A stretch of 64,000 nucleotides of DNA, taken from Zobellia galactanivorans. GTDB taxonomy: Bacteria > Bacteroidota > Bacteroidia > Flavobacteriales > Flavobacteriaceae. The position numbers and the translations under genes are program-made. The DNA is taken from the NCBI RefSeq assembly GCF_000973105.1, contig NC_015844.1:4088501-4152500 (forward strand), in the 5' to 3' direction. The notes beneath the pieces were generated by a model. That model saw only the letters and a program-made list of their open reading frames with translations, was not told the DNA's origin and ran no database searches. Positions 45,425-54,721 of this stretch are shown piece by piece (position 1 is the stretch's first letter; every line of letters begins with the position of its first letter).

Positions 45425-47035
45425 ATGAAATACGCAATAAGAATATTAGCGGTCTTGGCCATCCTGTTCGTGGGCTGTGACGATAACGAATATGAGGCGC
45501 CCTTCCCCTTTTCCGATATAGGGTTTTATACCAGTAAAGGTACTGTCGATAACCTTCAGGTTAATATAGATGAATACCTGTCTTTTACCGATCTCTCCCA
45601 AGGTGCAGTGTCGCACAAATGGACAATAGAAGCTTCGGATGCCTTTTTGGAGGGGCCAATCGATAGACAGGATACAATTTTAGAGAAATTTATCATTGAA
45701 CCAAGAACAACAACCTCGTATGAAAAGACCGTACACGTACTTTTTCAGTCCTCGGGTACGAAAAAGGTAAGGCTACACAATACGTTTAATGAAATGGTTG
45801 TCTTTAAGGGGAATCGTGGAGATGTAGATTATGAAATGCCTGCGAAAAAAGAGGGCGATGTATACGTTATAGATACTACCTTTTTAGTGAAGGTTTATCC
45901 GAGATTGGTTCCTAAGATTAAAGTTAGAAATGACGATGTCGTAGTAAACCACGAAGCTACCGATACGGTATATATAGAGGCCGGTAGTAGCTTAGAGTTT
46001 ACCGACTTGACCACCATAGGTGAACCTACGGGCCGCACATGGTCTGTACGTAAGGCTTTAAAGCCAGGGGATGAAGTGGCGGAAAATCCGGTTTTGAACA
46101 GTAGTGGTGATTCTATCGCAAATATAACCTTTAATTCCTTGGGAAGCTTTAGGGTAAGCATGAACTCGTCGCGCTCAGGGCAAAATTTACCGGGTGCTTT
46201 TGCAAGTTACCAAATGACCGCACCTGTAAAGGTTATACCCTCTTCTAAACCTTTTGAACTGACCGGAGCGATTCGGGAATTGGAAGATGAAACCATACAA
46301 GTACCCTATAATGGAGAATTCACACCCTTTGGTGGTCAAGAAGAGTTTTTTACGGTAATGGTGAACGGAGAGGCTTTTGAGGTTGCCTCGGTTACCGTTA
46401 ACGAAGATGATGCCACAAAAATGGATATTAAATTGGCGGCACCTATTTACCGACCTGATGTAATTACAGTTTCTTATTCCGGAGGTACCATCGAGTCTAC
46501 CGATACACGAGAGGCCTTGCCATTTACCGATGAACCTGTAATCATGAGTACCGTGAACCTAGTGCCCGAGGCAATATCAGGTTTGGAGACCGGTGCGGAT
46601 AGCTGGGGTACATTTTGGAGTAATAAGGGAACTGTGGAGTATTCAACTGAGCAGGCTTCAACTGGTAATTATAGCCTGAAACTCCAAATTGAACCGGGTC
46701 AAGATAATGCAGAGGCTAGTGCTATGTTTGAAAACCCAATCATTTTTGAAGAAGGAAAATCGTATATAGTTTCTTATGATATGTACGTGAAACCAGGTGT
46801 GGTAGGTTCAGCTGATGCGGAGATGGGCTTATTCCTACTTCAGAACTGGAATTTCCAAGTACGGACTCTTTTTGAGCATCCTGAAGGCGTTTGGGTAACA
46901 ATCACAAATGAATATGTCAATACTTCGTCTTTATCACAATTCTATCTTAGAATTCTTACTAATGCTGACAAAACTACGGCTGCAACCGTGTATTACGATA
47001 ACTTCTCTATCATTGAAAAAGAAGAGAGGCCATAA
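45425..47035 (+). CDS. Surface glycan-binding lipoprotein (PKD-like, CBM-like C-terminus)
   Basis: A 536-residue lipoprotein with signal IRILAVLAILFVGC and the acidic DDNEYE right after the Cys, expected for surface exposure. The frame is open to 45350, but the ATG at 45425 fits the signal peptide. Domains appear to be PKD-like beta repeats (residues about 30-280, with YLSFTDLSQGAVSHKW and FTDLTTIGEPTGRTW), an immunoglobulin-like segment (about 285-370), and a C-terminal jelly roll (about 380-530) like carbohydrate-binding modules of the CBM4/9 kind (GNYSLKLQIEPG, YIVSYDMYVKPG). Its place between susD and agaB suggests it captures agarose at the surface. No catalytic residues seen. Confidence 0.83.
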   Translation: MKYAIRILAVLAILFVGCDDNEYEAPFPFSDIGFYTSKGTVDNLQVNIDEYLSFTDLSQGAVSHKWTIEASDAFLEGPIDRQDTILEKFIIEPRTTTSYEKTVHVLFQSSGTKKVRLHNTFNEMVVFKGNRGDVDYEMPAKKEGDVYVIDTTFLVKVYPRLVPKIKVRNDDVVVNHEATDTVYIEAGSSLEFTDLTTIGEPTGRTWSVRKALKPGDEVAENPVLNSSGDSIANITFNSLGSFRVSMNSSRSGQNLPGAFASYQMTAPVKVIPSSKPFELTGAIRELEDETIQVPYNGEFTPFGGQEEFFTVMVNGEAFEVASVTVNEDDATKMDIKLAAPIYRPDVITVSYSGGTIESTDTREALPFTDEPVIMSTVNLVPEAISGLETGADSWGTFWSNKGTVEYSTEQASTGNYSLKLQIEPGQDNAEASAMFENPIIFEEGKSYIVSYDMYVKPGVVGSADAEMGLFLLQNWNFQVRTLFEHPEGVWVTITNEYVNTSSLSQFYLRILTNADKTTAATVYYDNFSIIEKEERP

Positions 47036-47056
47036 CAATTGTTGAGTGTTTGAGAT

Positions 47057-47086
47057 AGAGGGAGAATTGAAATATTCTCCCTTTTT
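47057..47086 (+). terminator. Terminator between the glycan-binding protein and agaB
   Basis: AGGGAGAAT and ATTCTCCCT form a perfect 9-bp stem with a six-base loop, followed by five Ts and a further T-rich stretch. It ends 35 bp before the agaB ATG. Confidence 0.85.
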
Positions 47087-47121
47087 ATCCTTTTTTCATT
47101 TTAAACAAATTACGTATAAAC

Positions 47122-48183
47122 ATGTATTTAATATATCTTAGGTTGGTCTTTTGCTGTGCCCTTTTGTTGGGGTGTGGCGACAATTCAAAATTTGATAGTG
47201 CAACGGATTTGCCGGTTGAACAAGAACAAGAACAGGAAACGGAACAAGAGGGAGAACCCGAAGAAAGTTCGGAGCAAGACCTTGTCGAGGAGGTCGATTG
47301 GAAGGATATTCCCGTACCCGCCGATGCAGGACCGAATATGAAGTGGGAGTTTCAAGAGATTTCCGATAATTTTGAATATGAGGCCCCTGCGGATAATAAG
47401 GGGAGTGAATTTCTCGAAAAGTGGGACGATTTTTATCACAATGCCTGGGCAGGCCCAGGGCTGACCGAATGGAAACGGGACAGGTCCTATGTAGCCGATG
47501 GCGAGCTAAAGATGTGGGCGACAAGAAAACCGGGCTCCGATAAAATAAACATGGGGTGCATTACTTCTAAGACCCGAGTGGTCTATCCTGTTTATATTGA
47601 AGCAAGGGCAAAGGTCATGAACTCTACCTTGGCTTCGGATGTTTGGCTCTTAAGTGCCGATGACACCCAAGAGATAGATATTCTAGAGGCATATGGGGCC
47701 GATTATTCCGAAAGTGCCGGAAAGGATCATTCCTATTTTTCTAAAAAGGTACACATAAGCCATCACGTCTTTATTCGAGACCCATTTCAAGATTATCAAC
47801 CAAAGGATGCCGGTTCTTGGTTCGAAGACGGCACCGTCTGGAACAAAGAGTTCCATAGGTTTGGTGTGTATTGGAGGGATCCATGGCATCTAGAATATTA
47901 CATAGACGGTGTTCTGGTGAGGACCGTTTCGGGAAAGGACATTATCGACCCCAAACACTTTACGAATACAACGGATCCCGGTAATACGGAAATCGATACC
48001 CGCACCGGTCTCAATAAAGAAATGGATATTATTATCAATACAGAAGACCAAACTTGGCGGTCTTCACCGGCCTCGGGTTTACAGTCTAATACCTATACGC
48101 CAACGGACAATGAATTGAGCAATATAGAAAACAATACGTTCGGGGTCGATTGGATCAGGATCTATAAACCTGTAGAGAAATAA
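47122..48183 (+). CDS. agaB: Beta-agarase B, GH16 lipoprotein
   Basis: A 353-residue endo-beta-1,4-agarase that cleaves agarose into neoagaro-oligosaccharides with retention of configuration. The catalytic motif is E184-I-D186-I-L-E189 in TQEIDILEAYG: nucleophile E184, acid/base E189. The signal ends in CCALLLGC, giving a lipid-anchored, cell-associated enzyme. A Glu/Gln-rich linker (about residues 33-57) joins the anchor to the catalytic domain (about 60-350; WKRDRSYVADGELKMWATRK, HRFGVYWRDPWHLEYYIDG). Length, sequence and numbering agree with AgaB of Zobellia galactanivorans as I remember it. It may be expressed apart from the upstream genes because a terminator intervenes. Confidence 0.97.
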   Translation: MYLIYLRLVFCCALLLGCGDNSKFDSATDLPVEQEQEQETEQEGEPEESSEQDLVEEVDWKDIPVPADAGPNMKWEFQEISDNFEYEAPADNKGSEFLEKWDDFYHNAWAGPGLTEWKRDRSYVADGELKMWATRKPGSDKINMGCITSKTRVVYPVYIEARAKVMNSTLASDVWLLSADDTQEIDILEAYGADYSESAGKDHSYFSKKVHISHHVFIRDPFQDYQPKDAGSWFEDGTVWNKEFHRFGVYWRDPWHLEYYIDGVLVRTVSGKDIIDPKHFTNTTDPGNTEIDTRTGLNKEMDIIINTEDQTWRSSPASGLQSNTYTPTDNELSNIENNTFGVDWIRIYKPVEK

Positions 48184-48250
48184 GAAAATCCTTCTTTTGC
48201 TTTGGTCGCGCCCGTGAGCTTATGATTCGGCGCTGTCTAAATAGTTTTAT

Positions 48251-48306
48251 AAAACCATAGGTAGTTCCCCCTTTGTTCAAACTACTTGCCTATGGTTTTT
48301 TTTATG
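48251..48306 (+). terminator. Intrinsic terminator after agaB
   Basis: AAAACCATAGG pairs with CCTATGGTTTT, extended inward by TAGTT/AACTA, and followed by a run of Ts. It closes the agarose locus. Confidence 0.92.
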
Positions 48307-48451
48307 TTTTATTCCAGAAAGATGACTGGGGTCATATGATGTTATTTATCTTTTTCTTCCCATAAAAACATTACCGAAAAGGCTTGACCTAGCGGTGATT
48401 TTTAGTTAATTTCATGCTGAGATTTACGTCTTCGTTTAAATAAACATCAAG

Positions 48452-49357
48452 ATGGAGTATATAGATTATTACAAGGTTTTGGGCGTACCCAAGAATGCCA
48501 CTGAAAAGGAAATTAAAAAAGCATACAGAAAACTGGCAAGAAAGTACCATCCTGATGTAAACCCCAACGATGCGGCTGCCGAGAAAAAATTCAAGGAGGC
48601 CAACGAGGCCAATGAGGTTTTGGGCGATCCTGAAAAGCGAAAGAAATACGACCAGTACGGAAAAGACTGGATGCATGCCGAAGAATTTGAGAAAGCCAAG
48701 GCCCAACAACGGGGCTCTCGGGCAAGTTCAGGGCAGGGCCAAGATTTTGGTGGAGGCGATTTTTCCGATTTCTTCGAGTCTATGTTCGGTGGGGGCGGAT
48801 TTTCCCAAGGAGGCTTTTCCTCTCGGGGAGGACAACAGGTACGGTACAGGGGGCAAGACCTGAACGCCGAACTCCGGTTAAATTTGCATGATGCCTATAA
48901 GACCCAAAAGCAGACCCTGACCGTAAATGGAAAGAACATAAGAATCACCATTCCTGCCGGAATCGAAAACGGCCAGACCATTAAAATTGCGGGGCACGGC
49001 GGTCCGGGCCGTAATGGCGGACCCAAAGGAGATCTTTATCTCACCTTTATCATCGATAACAATACCCCGTTCAAAAGAGACGGAAACCATTTGTACAAGA
49101 ACGTTGACCTAGATCTGTATACCGCCATCTTAGGGGGGGAAATTACGGTCGATACTTTCGATGGAAAGGCAAAACTCAAGGTCAAACCTGAAACCCAAAG
49201 TGGTACTACCGTAAAATTAAAGGGCAAAGGTTTTCCTATCTATAAAAAGGAAGGTCAGTTCGGAGATTTGTTCATTACATACAATGTGAAGACCCCTACC
49301 GGTCTTTCCGATCAAGAAAAGGAACTGTTCAAAAAATTGGCATCCCTTAAAAACTAA
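48452..49357 (+). CDS. cbpA: CbpA-type DnaJ co-chaperone
   Basis: A 301-residue J-domain protein. The J domain (about 1-70) has the HPD motif at residues 33-35 (KYHPDVNP). A Gly/Phe-rich region follows (about 90-130, [20 protein letters not shown]), then two C-terminal substrate-binding domains without the zinc finger, so type II rather than classical DnaJ. It stimulates DnaK. The cbpM-like gene starts four bases after its stop, the standard arrangement of this pair. Confidence 0.95.
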   Translation: MEYIDYYKVLGVPKNATEKEIKKAYRKLARKYHPDVNPNDAAAEKKFKEANEANEVLGDPEKRKKYDQYGKDWMHAEEFEKAKAQQRGSRASSGQGQDFGGGDFSDFFESMFGGGGFSQGGFSSRGGQQVRYRGQDLNAELRLNLHDAYKTQKQTLTVNGKNIRITIPAGIENGQTIKIAGHGGPGRNGGPKGDLYLTFIIDNNTPFKRDGNHLYKNVDLDLYTAILGGEITVDTFDGKAKLKVKPETQSGTTVKLKGKGFPIYKKEGQFGDLFITYNVKTPTGLSDQEKELFKKLASLKN

Positions 49358-49361
49358 GATT

Positions 49362-49652
49362 ATGCAGCAAGAAGAATATGTATCGGTTACCGAATTCTGT
49401 AACGGCCATAGTATTTCTACAACGGTCATTAGTCAGTTGAACGAATTTGGACTTGTAAGGGTCATACAGCGTAGTGATAGCTTGTACATTCCTATGGAAG
49501 AGCTTCCCAAGGCCGAAAAAATACTGAGGTTACACACCGATTTGAATATTAACCTTGAAGGAGTAGAAGTCATTACACGGCTGCTCGAACGTATCGAACG
49601 AACCGAAGAAGAGCTCACAAGGCTTAAGAACAAATTGAGCCTTTACGAGTAA
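49362..49652 (+). CDS. cbpM: CbpM-like chaperone modulator (MerR-type HTH)
   Basis: A 96-residue protein with a MerR-like start (VSVTEFCNGHSISTTVISQL) and a coiled-coil end (LLERIERTEEELTRLKNKL). CbpM binds the J domain of CbpA and inhibits it. Assignment rests on size, fold pattern and the four-base spacing to cbpA. Confidence 0.9.
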   Translation: MQQEEYVSVTEFCNGHSISTTVISQLNEFGLVRVIQRSDSLYIPMEELPKAEKILRLHTDLNINLEGVEVITRLLERIERTEEELTRLKNKLSLYE

Positions 49653-49688
49653 GGCCGTCTTTGTATACTACATGATAAAGGCTCTAGG

Positions 49689-50096
49689 TCAAAGCAAGGC
49701 TTCCTTCGTAGCTTTGTCTTCTTGGCGCCGTGAGGCCTGATATTCCTTTGGAAGTTCCCCGTATACCTTTTTAAAACATTTGGTAAAATACGAAGCCGTA
49801 TTGGATCCTGACATGTATAGGATTTCCTTAACGGTCAGGTCAGTGGTCTCCAATAACTGTTTCGCCCTTTTAAGCCTGAATCTTCTAATAAATTCCCCAG
49901 TGGATAGTCCAGTATATTCCTTGAACTTATTGTAAACGGCACTTCGGCTCATAGAAAGTGCGCTAGTGAGCGATTCTGCATTGAACTTGGCGTCCATTAT
50001 GTTCATTTCGAGCAGTTCAATAACACGGTTTAAAAATTCTTGGTCGGGTGATGTAACCATTATTTCACTTGGCGACAGCATAACTTCACGTTGCAT
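49689..50096 (-). CDS. Stand-alone AraC-type HTH, probably a hybrid two-component regulator tail
   Basis: A 135-residue protein from the ATG at 50096 (a TTG at 50108 is also in frame). It is nearly all one AraC-type double helix-turn-helix: LTSALSMSRSAVYNKFKEYTGLSTGEFIRRFRLKRAKQLL and ILYMSGSNTASYFTKCFKKVYG. The leading segment QREVMLSPSEIMVTSPDQEF is the linker that normally follows the receiver domain of hybrid two-component systems (HTCS) controlling polysaccharide loci. The similarity continues a few codons above the start (SRWELRNYMQ) until a stop at 50130-50132. So it looks like the DNA-binding end of a lost HTCS, perhaps still expressed as a free DNA-binding protein. Confidence 0.62.
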   Translation of the reverse strand: MQREVMLSPSEIMVTSPDQEFLNRVIELLEMNIMDAKFNAESLTSALSMSRSAVYNKFKEYTGLSTGEFIRRFRLKRAKQLLETTDLTVKEILYMSGSNTASYFTKCFKKVYGELPKEYQASRRQEDKATKEALL

Positions 50097-50432
50097 ATAG
50101 TTTCTCAATTCCCATCGTGACGAATAAATTTAATCGAACCCATATATTTCGCCTGCTTTTACCCTTAAAAAATCAAAAGTGTTATGGTTTTAAACATATG
50201 TTTCGATCCCTAGGGACAAAAACGATGCGTTGGGACGAACCAATGAATTAAAAGGAGAGGGGAAGCTATCGGCTGTTTAGGCCAAAACAACGCTACGATT
50301 TCTATACAAAAGACATTTGTTCTACAATTAAGAGTGATAGTTTTATGGAATTTGAAAGATTAATGACATTTTTGGGGAAGGACCTAAAGCGCGTCATTTT
50401 TAAATTCGATTTTTATTCCAAATATAAAAACT
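50097..50432. other. Intergenic region before the CSVAR sulfatase
   Basis: This is 336 bp of AT-rich sequence between the HTH gene and the divergent sulfatase. No receiver-domain remnant, terminator or clear promoter element was recognised. Confidence 0.45.
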
Positions 50433-52301
50433 ATGAAGTTACACCTTGTTTTTCCTGTACTTGCCTTACTACTTAATCTGTGCTGTAAGGAAGAGGAAAA
50501 AGTCGACCAAAAACCACCGAATATTGTCTGGATCGTTTCGGAGGATAATTCAAAACACTATTTGAAGTTGTTCGATGAAAACGGAATAGAGACGCCTAAT
50601 ATCGAAGCTTTGGCAGAACATGGCATACAATTCGATCGTGCGTTTTCGAACGCTCCCGTTTGCAGTGTGGCACGGTCTACGATTATATCGGGTTGCTACG
50701 CGCCTAGAATCGGGGCACAGTTCCATAGGCGTTCGAAATTGGTGCCCATGCCCGATAGTTTACGAATGTTTCCGGCCTATCTCCGTGATGCAGGCTATTA
50801 CACGGCCAATAACAGCAAGGAAGATTACAACCTTGTAAAAAGTGATGATGCTTGGGACGAATCGTCTGGAAAGGCCACATGGAAAAAACGCAAGGGGAAC
50901 CAGCCCTTTTTTTATGTACATAATATAGGAACTACCCATGAATCGCGGGTACACTTTCCTGAAAGCGATATGGAAAATGTGCCGACCATCACCCAAGGGG
51001 AAAAATATAAGGTGCAACCGAATCATCCCGATACTGAGCTTTTCCATTATACGAACGCCCGTTATCGCGATAAAATCAAGGAAATGGACGGCCAATTGGG
51101 AGAAGTGGTCAAGGCTCTTGAAGCAGATGGCCTTTTGGAAAATACCTTCATTTTCTACTACGGAGACCATGGCGGGGTATTGCCGGGCAGTAAAGGCTAC
51201 CTCTATGAAACCGGACTACACGTGCCTATGGTAGTTCGTATTCCTGAAAACTATAAAGATTGGGTCGACTTAAAAATAGGAAGTAAAACCGATCGCTTCG
51301 TAAGCTTTATCGATTTGGCACCAACGGTACTGAACTTGGCCGGCGTTCAAATACCCGAACAAATAGACGGCAAGCCGATTTTGGGAAATGGGGTAGACGC
51401 AAAAGAACTAGATCAAGAAAATGTCACCTACGGATATGCCGATCGGTTCGATGAAAAGTACGATATGGTGCGCTCCGTGCGTATGGGCAAATACAAATAC
51501 ATAAGAAACTACCAGCCCTTTAATTTTGACGGATTGATGAATGAGTATCGTTACAAACAAGCAGCTTATGGCGAATGGGAAAAAATGTACGAAGAAGGAA
51601 GGTTAAACGAGCAACAGTCCGCCTTTTTCAAATCGCGGGCCCCAGAAATGCTCTACGATGTAGAAAGCGATCCCTATGAAACCGTCAATTTGGCCGGTGA
51701 CCCTAAATTCGAAGCCAAGGTTCAAGAAATGCGCGGTCTACTGAACGACTGGGTCGAAGGTATGCCCGACCTGTCGTTTTATCCTGAATTTTACTTGATA
51801 GAAAATGCCTTTGATGCGCCCGTAGAATTTGGAAGGACACATCAGAAGGAAATTCAAGATTATATAGCAACGGCCAACCTAATGTTGGAAGAAGCTGCAG
51901 CTGTACAAGCACAATTAAAAGACTTGCTGCAATCTTCGGATCCATGGCAACGGTATTGGGCATTGATCGTCTGTAGTAGTTTCGGTGACGGCGTAAAGGC
52001 CCTTGTCCCTGACATTAAAGAAATAGCGAAAAATGACGGGCAAGCGGTCAATAGGGTAAGGGCTGCGGAATTTCTGGGAATGACCAAGACCGGTGATCCC
52101 GTTCCTATTATGCTAGAGGCACTTTATTCGGCCCAATACGAGACCGAAGCCCTATTGATCTTAAATTCCATTGTGCTTTTGGGGTCACATGACTACGGAT
52201 ATAATTTCCCGATTGACGAGCGTAAGATTTCCCCTGATTTCAGGAAAAAGAAATCGGAGGTCGTCCGTCGATTGGAATTTTTAAAAACCTCAAAAAAATA
52301 G
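50433..52301 (+). CDS. S1-family sulfatase with CSVAR motif and helical-repeat C-terminus
   Basis: A 622-residue sulfatase. The metal-binding start is IVSEDNSKHY, as in heparan-sulfatase-like and S1_8-like groups, with GDHGG later. The predicted formylglycine Cys is C77 in CSVAR, in which the third residue is Val rather than the consensus Pro or Ala. The signal region (PVLALLLNLCC) suggests lipidation, but the residue before the Cys is Leu or Cys rather than Gly, Ala or Ser. After about residue 480 the sequence becomes HEAT-like alpha repeats (SSDPWQRYWALIVCSSFGDG; NRVRAAEFLGMTKTGDPVP). Next to agaB and another sulfatase; substrate unknown. Confidence 0.9.
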   Translation: MKLHLVFPVLALLLNLCCKEEEKVDQKPPNIVWIVSEDNSKHYLKLFDENGIETPNIEALAEHGIQFDRAFSNAPVCSVARSTIISGCYAPRIGAQFHRRSKLVPMPDSLRMFPAYLRDAGYYTANNSKEDYNLVKSDDAWDESSGKATWKKRKGNQPFFYVHNIGTTHESRVHFPESDMENVPTITQGEKYKVQPNHPDTELFHYTNARYRDKIKEMDGQLGEVVKALEADGLLENTFIFYYGDHGGVLPGSKGYLYETGLHVPMVVRIPENYKDWVDLKIGSKTDRFVSFIDLAPTVLNLAGVQIPEQIDGKPILGNGVDAKELDQENVTYGYADRFDEKYDMVRSVRMGKYKYIRNYQPFNFDGLMNEYRYKQAAYGEWEKMYEEGRLNEQQSAFFKSRAPEMLYDVESDPYETVNLAGDPKFEAKVQEMRGLLNDWVEGMPDLSFYPEFYLIENAFDAPVEFGRTHQKEIQDYIATANLMLEEAAAVQAQLKDLLQSSDPWQRYWALIVCSSFGDGVKALVPDIKEIAKNDGQAVNRVRAAEFLGMTKTGDPVPIMLEALYSAQYETEALLILNSIVLLGSHDYGYNFPIDERKISPDFRKKKSEVVRRLEFLKTSKK

Positions 52302-52536
52302 TTTAGGGGATATCATTTTTTCGTCTCAATGAGCTAGTTGCCTTCTTTAATACTTAATAAGTGGTTTTCTACCTGTGTACCGATGTTTGTTTTTTAGTTG
52401 GAGTCCCAATTATTTTGGAGTAGAAAGGAAAGGAATCGTTTTATAGGCACGAGCACTACAATATCATACCTATACAAAGTTGCTTGAGCAAGAGGCCAAA
52501 AAGAAGAAAAATAAGAACATTCATAAAAAATAATAA

Positions 52537-54381
52537 ATGGGAATACTAAGTAAAGTATTGTACGCATGGGCCTTAGGTTCTAGCCTTTTGGGTACGATGG
52601 CAATGGCACAAACAGATAAAAAGCCAAATGTGATCATAATTTTGACCGATGATCAAGGCTATGGGGATATTGCGGCCCATGGCAACAAGGTTATCAAAAC
52701 GCCAACAATGGACAAGCTACACGATGAGGGCGTCCGTTTCACGAATTTTCATAGTGGAACGACCTGCGCGCCTAGCCGGTCGGGTTTGTTAACGGGAGTG
52801 GACGGTAACCGTGCGGGAGTATGGCATACCATTGGCGGCGCCAGTTTGCTTCGTGAAAAGTTTGTATTGATGCCCCAGATCTTTGAGGAAAACGGATATG
52901 CTACCGGAATGTACGGAAAATGGCATTTGGGCGATGCCTATCCGTACCGCCCCGAAGATAGAGGGTTTCAAGAAACCGTAGTACACGGAGGAGGAGGTGT
53001 AGGTCAAACCCCCGATTATTGGCAGAACAATTATTTTGATGACACGTATTGGCGAAACGGGGTTCCCGAAAAGTTTGAAGGCTATTGCACCGATATCTTT
53101 TTCTCGGAGGCAATGGATTTTATGGAAAGAAAAAAGGACCATCCTTTTTTCCTCTATATCTCATTGAACGCCCCTCACGGCCCATTGAACGTACCCCAGA
53201 AGTATTACGATATGTACAAGGGCGAAAAAACCATCAACGATGACCAAAAGGCCTATTATGGTATGATCACAAATATTGACGACAATATCGCCCTTCTAGA
53301 TAAAAAACTGGAAGCCTTGGGTTTGAAAGACAATACCATTTTGATTTTTATGACGGATAACGGTACCCAGACGGGACATAAAGTGGTTAAGGGAAAAGTT
53401 CAAGGTTATAACGCGGGTATGCGTGGGCATAAGGGTTCACAATACGAAGGCGGACATCGTGTCCCTTTCTTTATGCGTTGGAAAGACGGCAAGCTAACAG
53501 GGGGTCGCTCGATCGATCAACTGGCTATGAATTTTGATGTGCTTCCTACCTTGATCGACCTATGTGATTTGGGGAAAGTTCCAAATCTAGGTTATGATGG
53601 AAAAAGCTTGGCGCCCTTGTTGAACCAAGAAGTGGAGAAGCTTCCGCACCGCTATTGCGTAGTAGACAACAATCGTTTACAGCAACCTGTAAAATGGAGG
53701 ATGAGTGCTGTTATGGATGACGATTGGAGACTTATAGATGGCAAAGAACTATATCATATTAGGAAAGATCCCGGACAAGAAAAAGACATCGCTTCAAAAC
53801 ATCCTGAAAAGGTAAGGGAGATGCGTGAAGCCTATGAAAAGTGGTGGGACTATACGTCGCGTGATTTTTCGCGTTACGAGGCCTATAAAGTTGGTGTGCC
53901 TTCAATTGAAGAAACCACGATTACCGTTCATGACCTGCATAGCTCGGATCCCATAGCGTGGAACCAATCGTATATACGAGATCCCGAATCTGGCAAAAAA
54001 CCGGCCTTTGCCGATGGGTTTTATATGATAGATGTACAACAGGACGGATATTATGAAATTGAGTTGCGTAGATGGCCCAAGGAATCGAACCTGGCATTCA
54101 ATGCTACGCCACCACAGTTCGGACAGGCGGAAAAATGGTATAAGGTTTTGCCCCAAGGTGTTTCGTATCCGCTAAAAAGTGCGAGTTTAGATATTGATGC
54201 ACTGCATCTGGATAGTCCCGTTGACATGAAGTCAACTAACGTAACCTTTAAGGCGTATTTGGTGAAAGGCCGTAAACGTTTAAAAACGAGTTTTATTAGG
54301 GAAGACGGTGTTCGTTTTGGAGCGTTTTATGTCTATTTGAGAAAGGTGGGGGCCTTATCCGACCAAAAGGAAACCAAATAG
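52537..54381 (+). CDS. S1-family arylsulfatase-like sulfatase (CAPSR type)
   Basis: A 614-residue exported sulfatase. The signal peptide ends near LLGTMAMAQ. Active-site motifs are ILTDDQGYGD, the formylglycine Cys C77 in CAPSR, MYGKWHLGD and MTDNGTQTGH. The last 150 residues (from about 460) form a beta domain absent from the shortest family members. It follows the CSVAR sulfatase by 235 bp and may share its transcript. A terminator follows. Subfamily and substrate cannot be fixed by eye. Confidence 0.93.
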   Translation: MGILSKVLYAWALGSSLLGTMAMAQTDKKPNVIIILTDDQGYGDIAAHGNKVIKTPTMDKLHDEGVRFTNFHSGTTCAPSRSGLLTGVDGNRAGVWHTIGGASLLREKFVLMPQIFEENGYATGMYGKWHLGDAYPYRPEDRGFQETVVHGGGGVGQTPDYWQNNYFDDTYWRNGVPEKFEGYCTDIFFSEAMDFMERKKDHPFFLYISLNAPHGPLNVPQKYYDMYKGEKTINDDQKAYYGMITNIDDNIALLDKKLEALGLKDNTILIFMTDNGTQTGHKVVKGKVQGYNAGMRGHKGSQYEGGHRVPFFMRWKDGKLTGGRSIDQLAMNFDVLPTLIDLCDLGKVPNLGYDGKSLAPLLNQEVEKLPHRYCVVDNNRLQQPVKWRMSAVMDDDWRLIDGKELYHIRKDPGQEKDIASKHPEKVREMREAYEKWWDYTSRDFSRYEAYKVGVPSIEETTITVHDLHSSDPIAWNQSYIRDPESGKKPAFADGFYMIDVQQDGYYEIELRRWPKESNLAFNATPPQFGQAEKWYKVLPQGVSYPLKSASLDIDALHLDSPVDMKSTNVTFKAYLVKGRKRLKTSFIREDGVRFGAFYVYLRKVGALSDQKETK

Positions 54382-54420
54382 GGACGAGATTGTATTAGGG
54401 AATTGTAGTATTTGAAAACG

Positions 54421-54453
54421 GGGAGCCAATCTATAATAGGAGGTTCCCTGTTT
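54421..54453 (+). terminator. Terminator after the CAPSR sulfatase
   Basis: GGGAGCC and GGTTCCC form a 7-bp stem with one G-T pair, followed by TGTTTTTATTTT. It lies 40 bp after the sulfatase stop. Confidence 0.68.
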
Positions 54454-54489
54454 TTATTTTCGGGGTTTTCGGATTCTTGTGCTTTAGGC

Positions 54490-54523
54490 AAAAAAAAGCC
54501 AGGGAACCCTAAGGCTCCCTGGC
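54490..54523 (-). terminator. Terminator of the third susCD operon
   Basis: GCCAGGGA and TCCCTGGC form a perfect 8-bp stem, and the run of eight As before it on the plus strand gives a U tract for minus-strand transcription. It comes 52 bp after the susD remnant's stop, so it probably originally served that lost gene. Confidence 0.85.
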
Positions 54524-54574
54524 GACAAACTAACTCAACAAACAACTCAATATGTATCTTTGAAACTCGGCATG

Positions 54575-54721
54575 TTAATATCCCGTGTTTTGAACCATTG
54601 AAGGCGCTTTTTCTATTTCTAACTGTGGTATAGGAAGGTAATATTGTCTTTCGAACCATGGTCGCTCAACAACTGTGTACTCTTCGTTGGTCAAGGTGCC
54701 GTCTGCTGCTTTTAGTTTTAA
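54575..54721 (-). pseudogene. C-terminal remnant of a second susD
   Basis: Directly after the TAA of the intact susD, and in the same frame, 48 codons continue to a second TAA (54575-54577). They encode a SusD C-terminus: EEYTVVERPWFERQYYLPIP, then QLEIEKAPSMVQNTGY. The intact protein ends EEFTIETRPFDKKQYYLPIP, then QSEINRTEALIQNEGY, clearly homologous but not the same. There is no start codon, signal or N-terminus, so it is not a functional gene unless reached by stop read-through. Confidence 0.85.
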
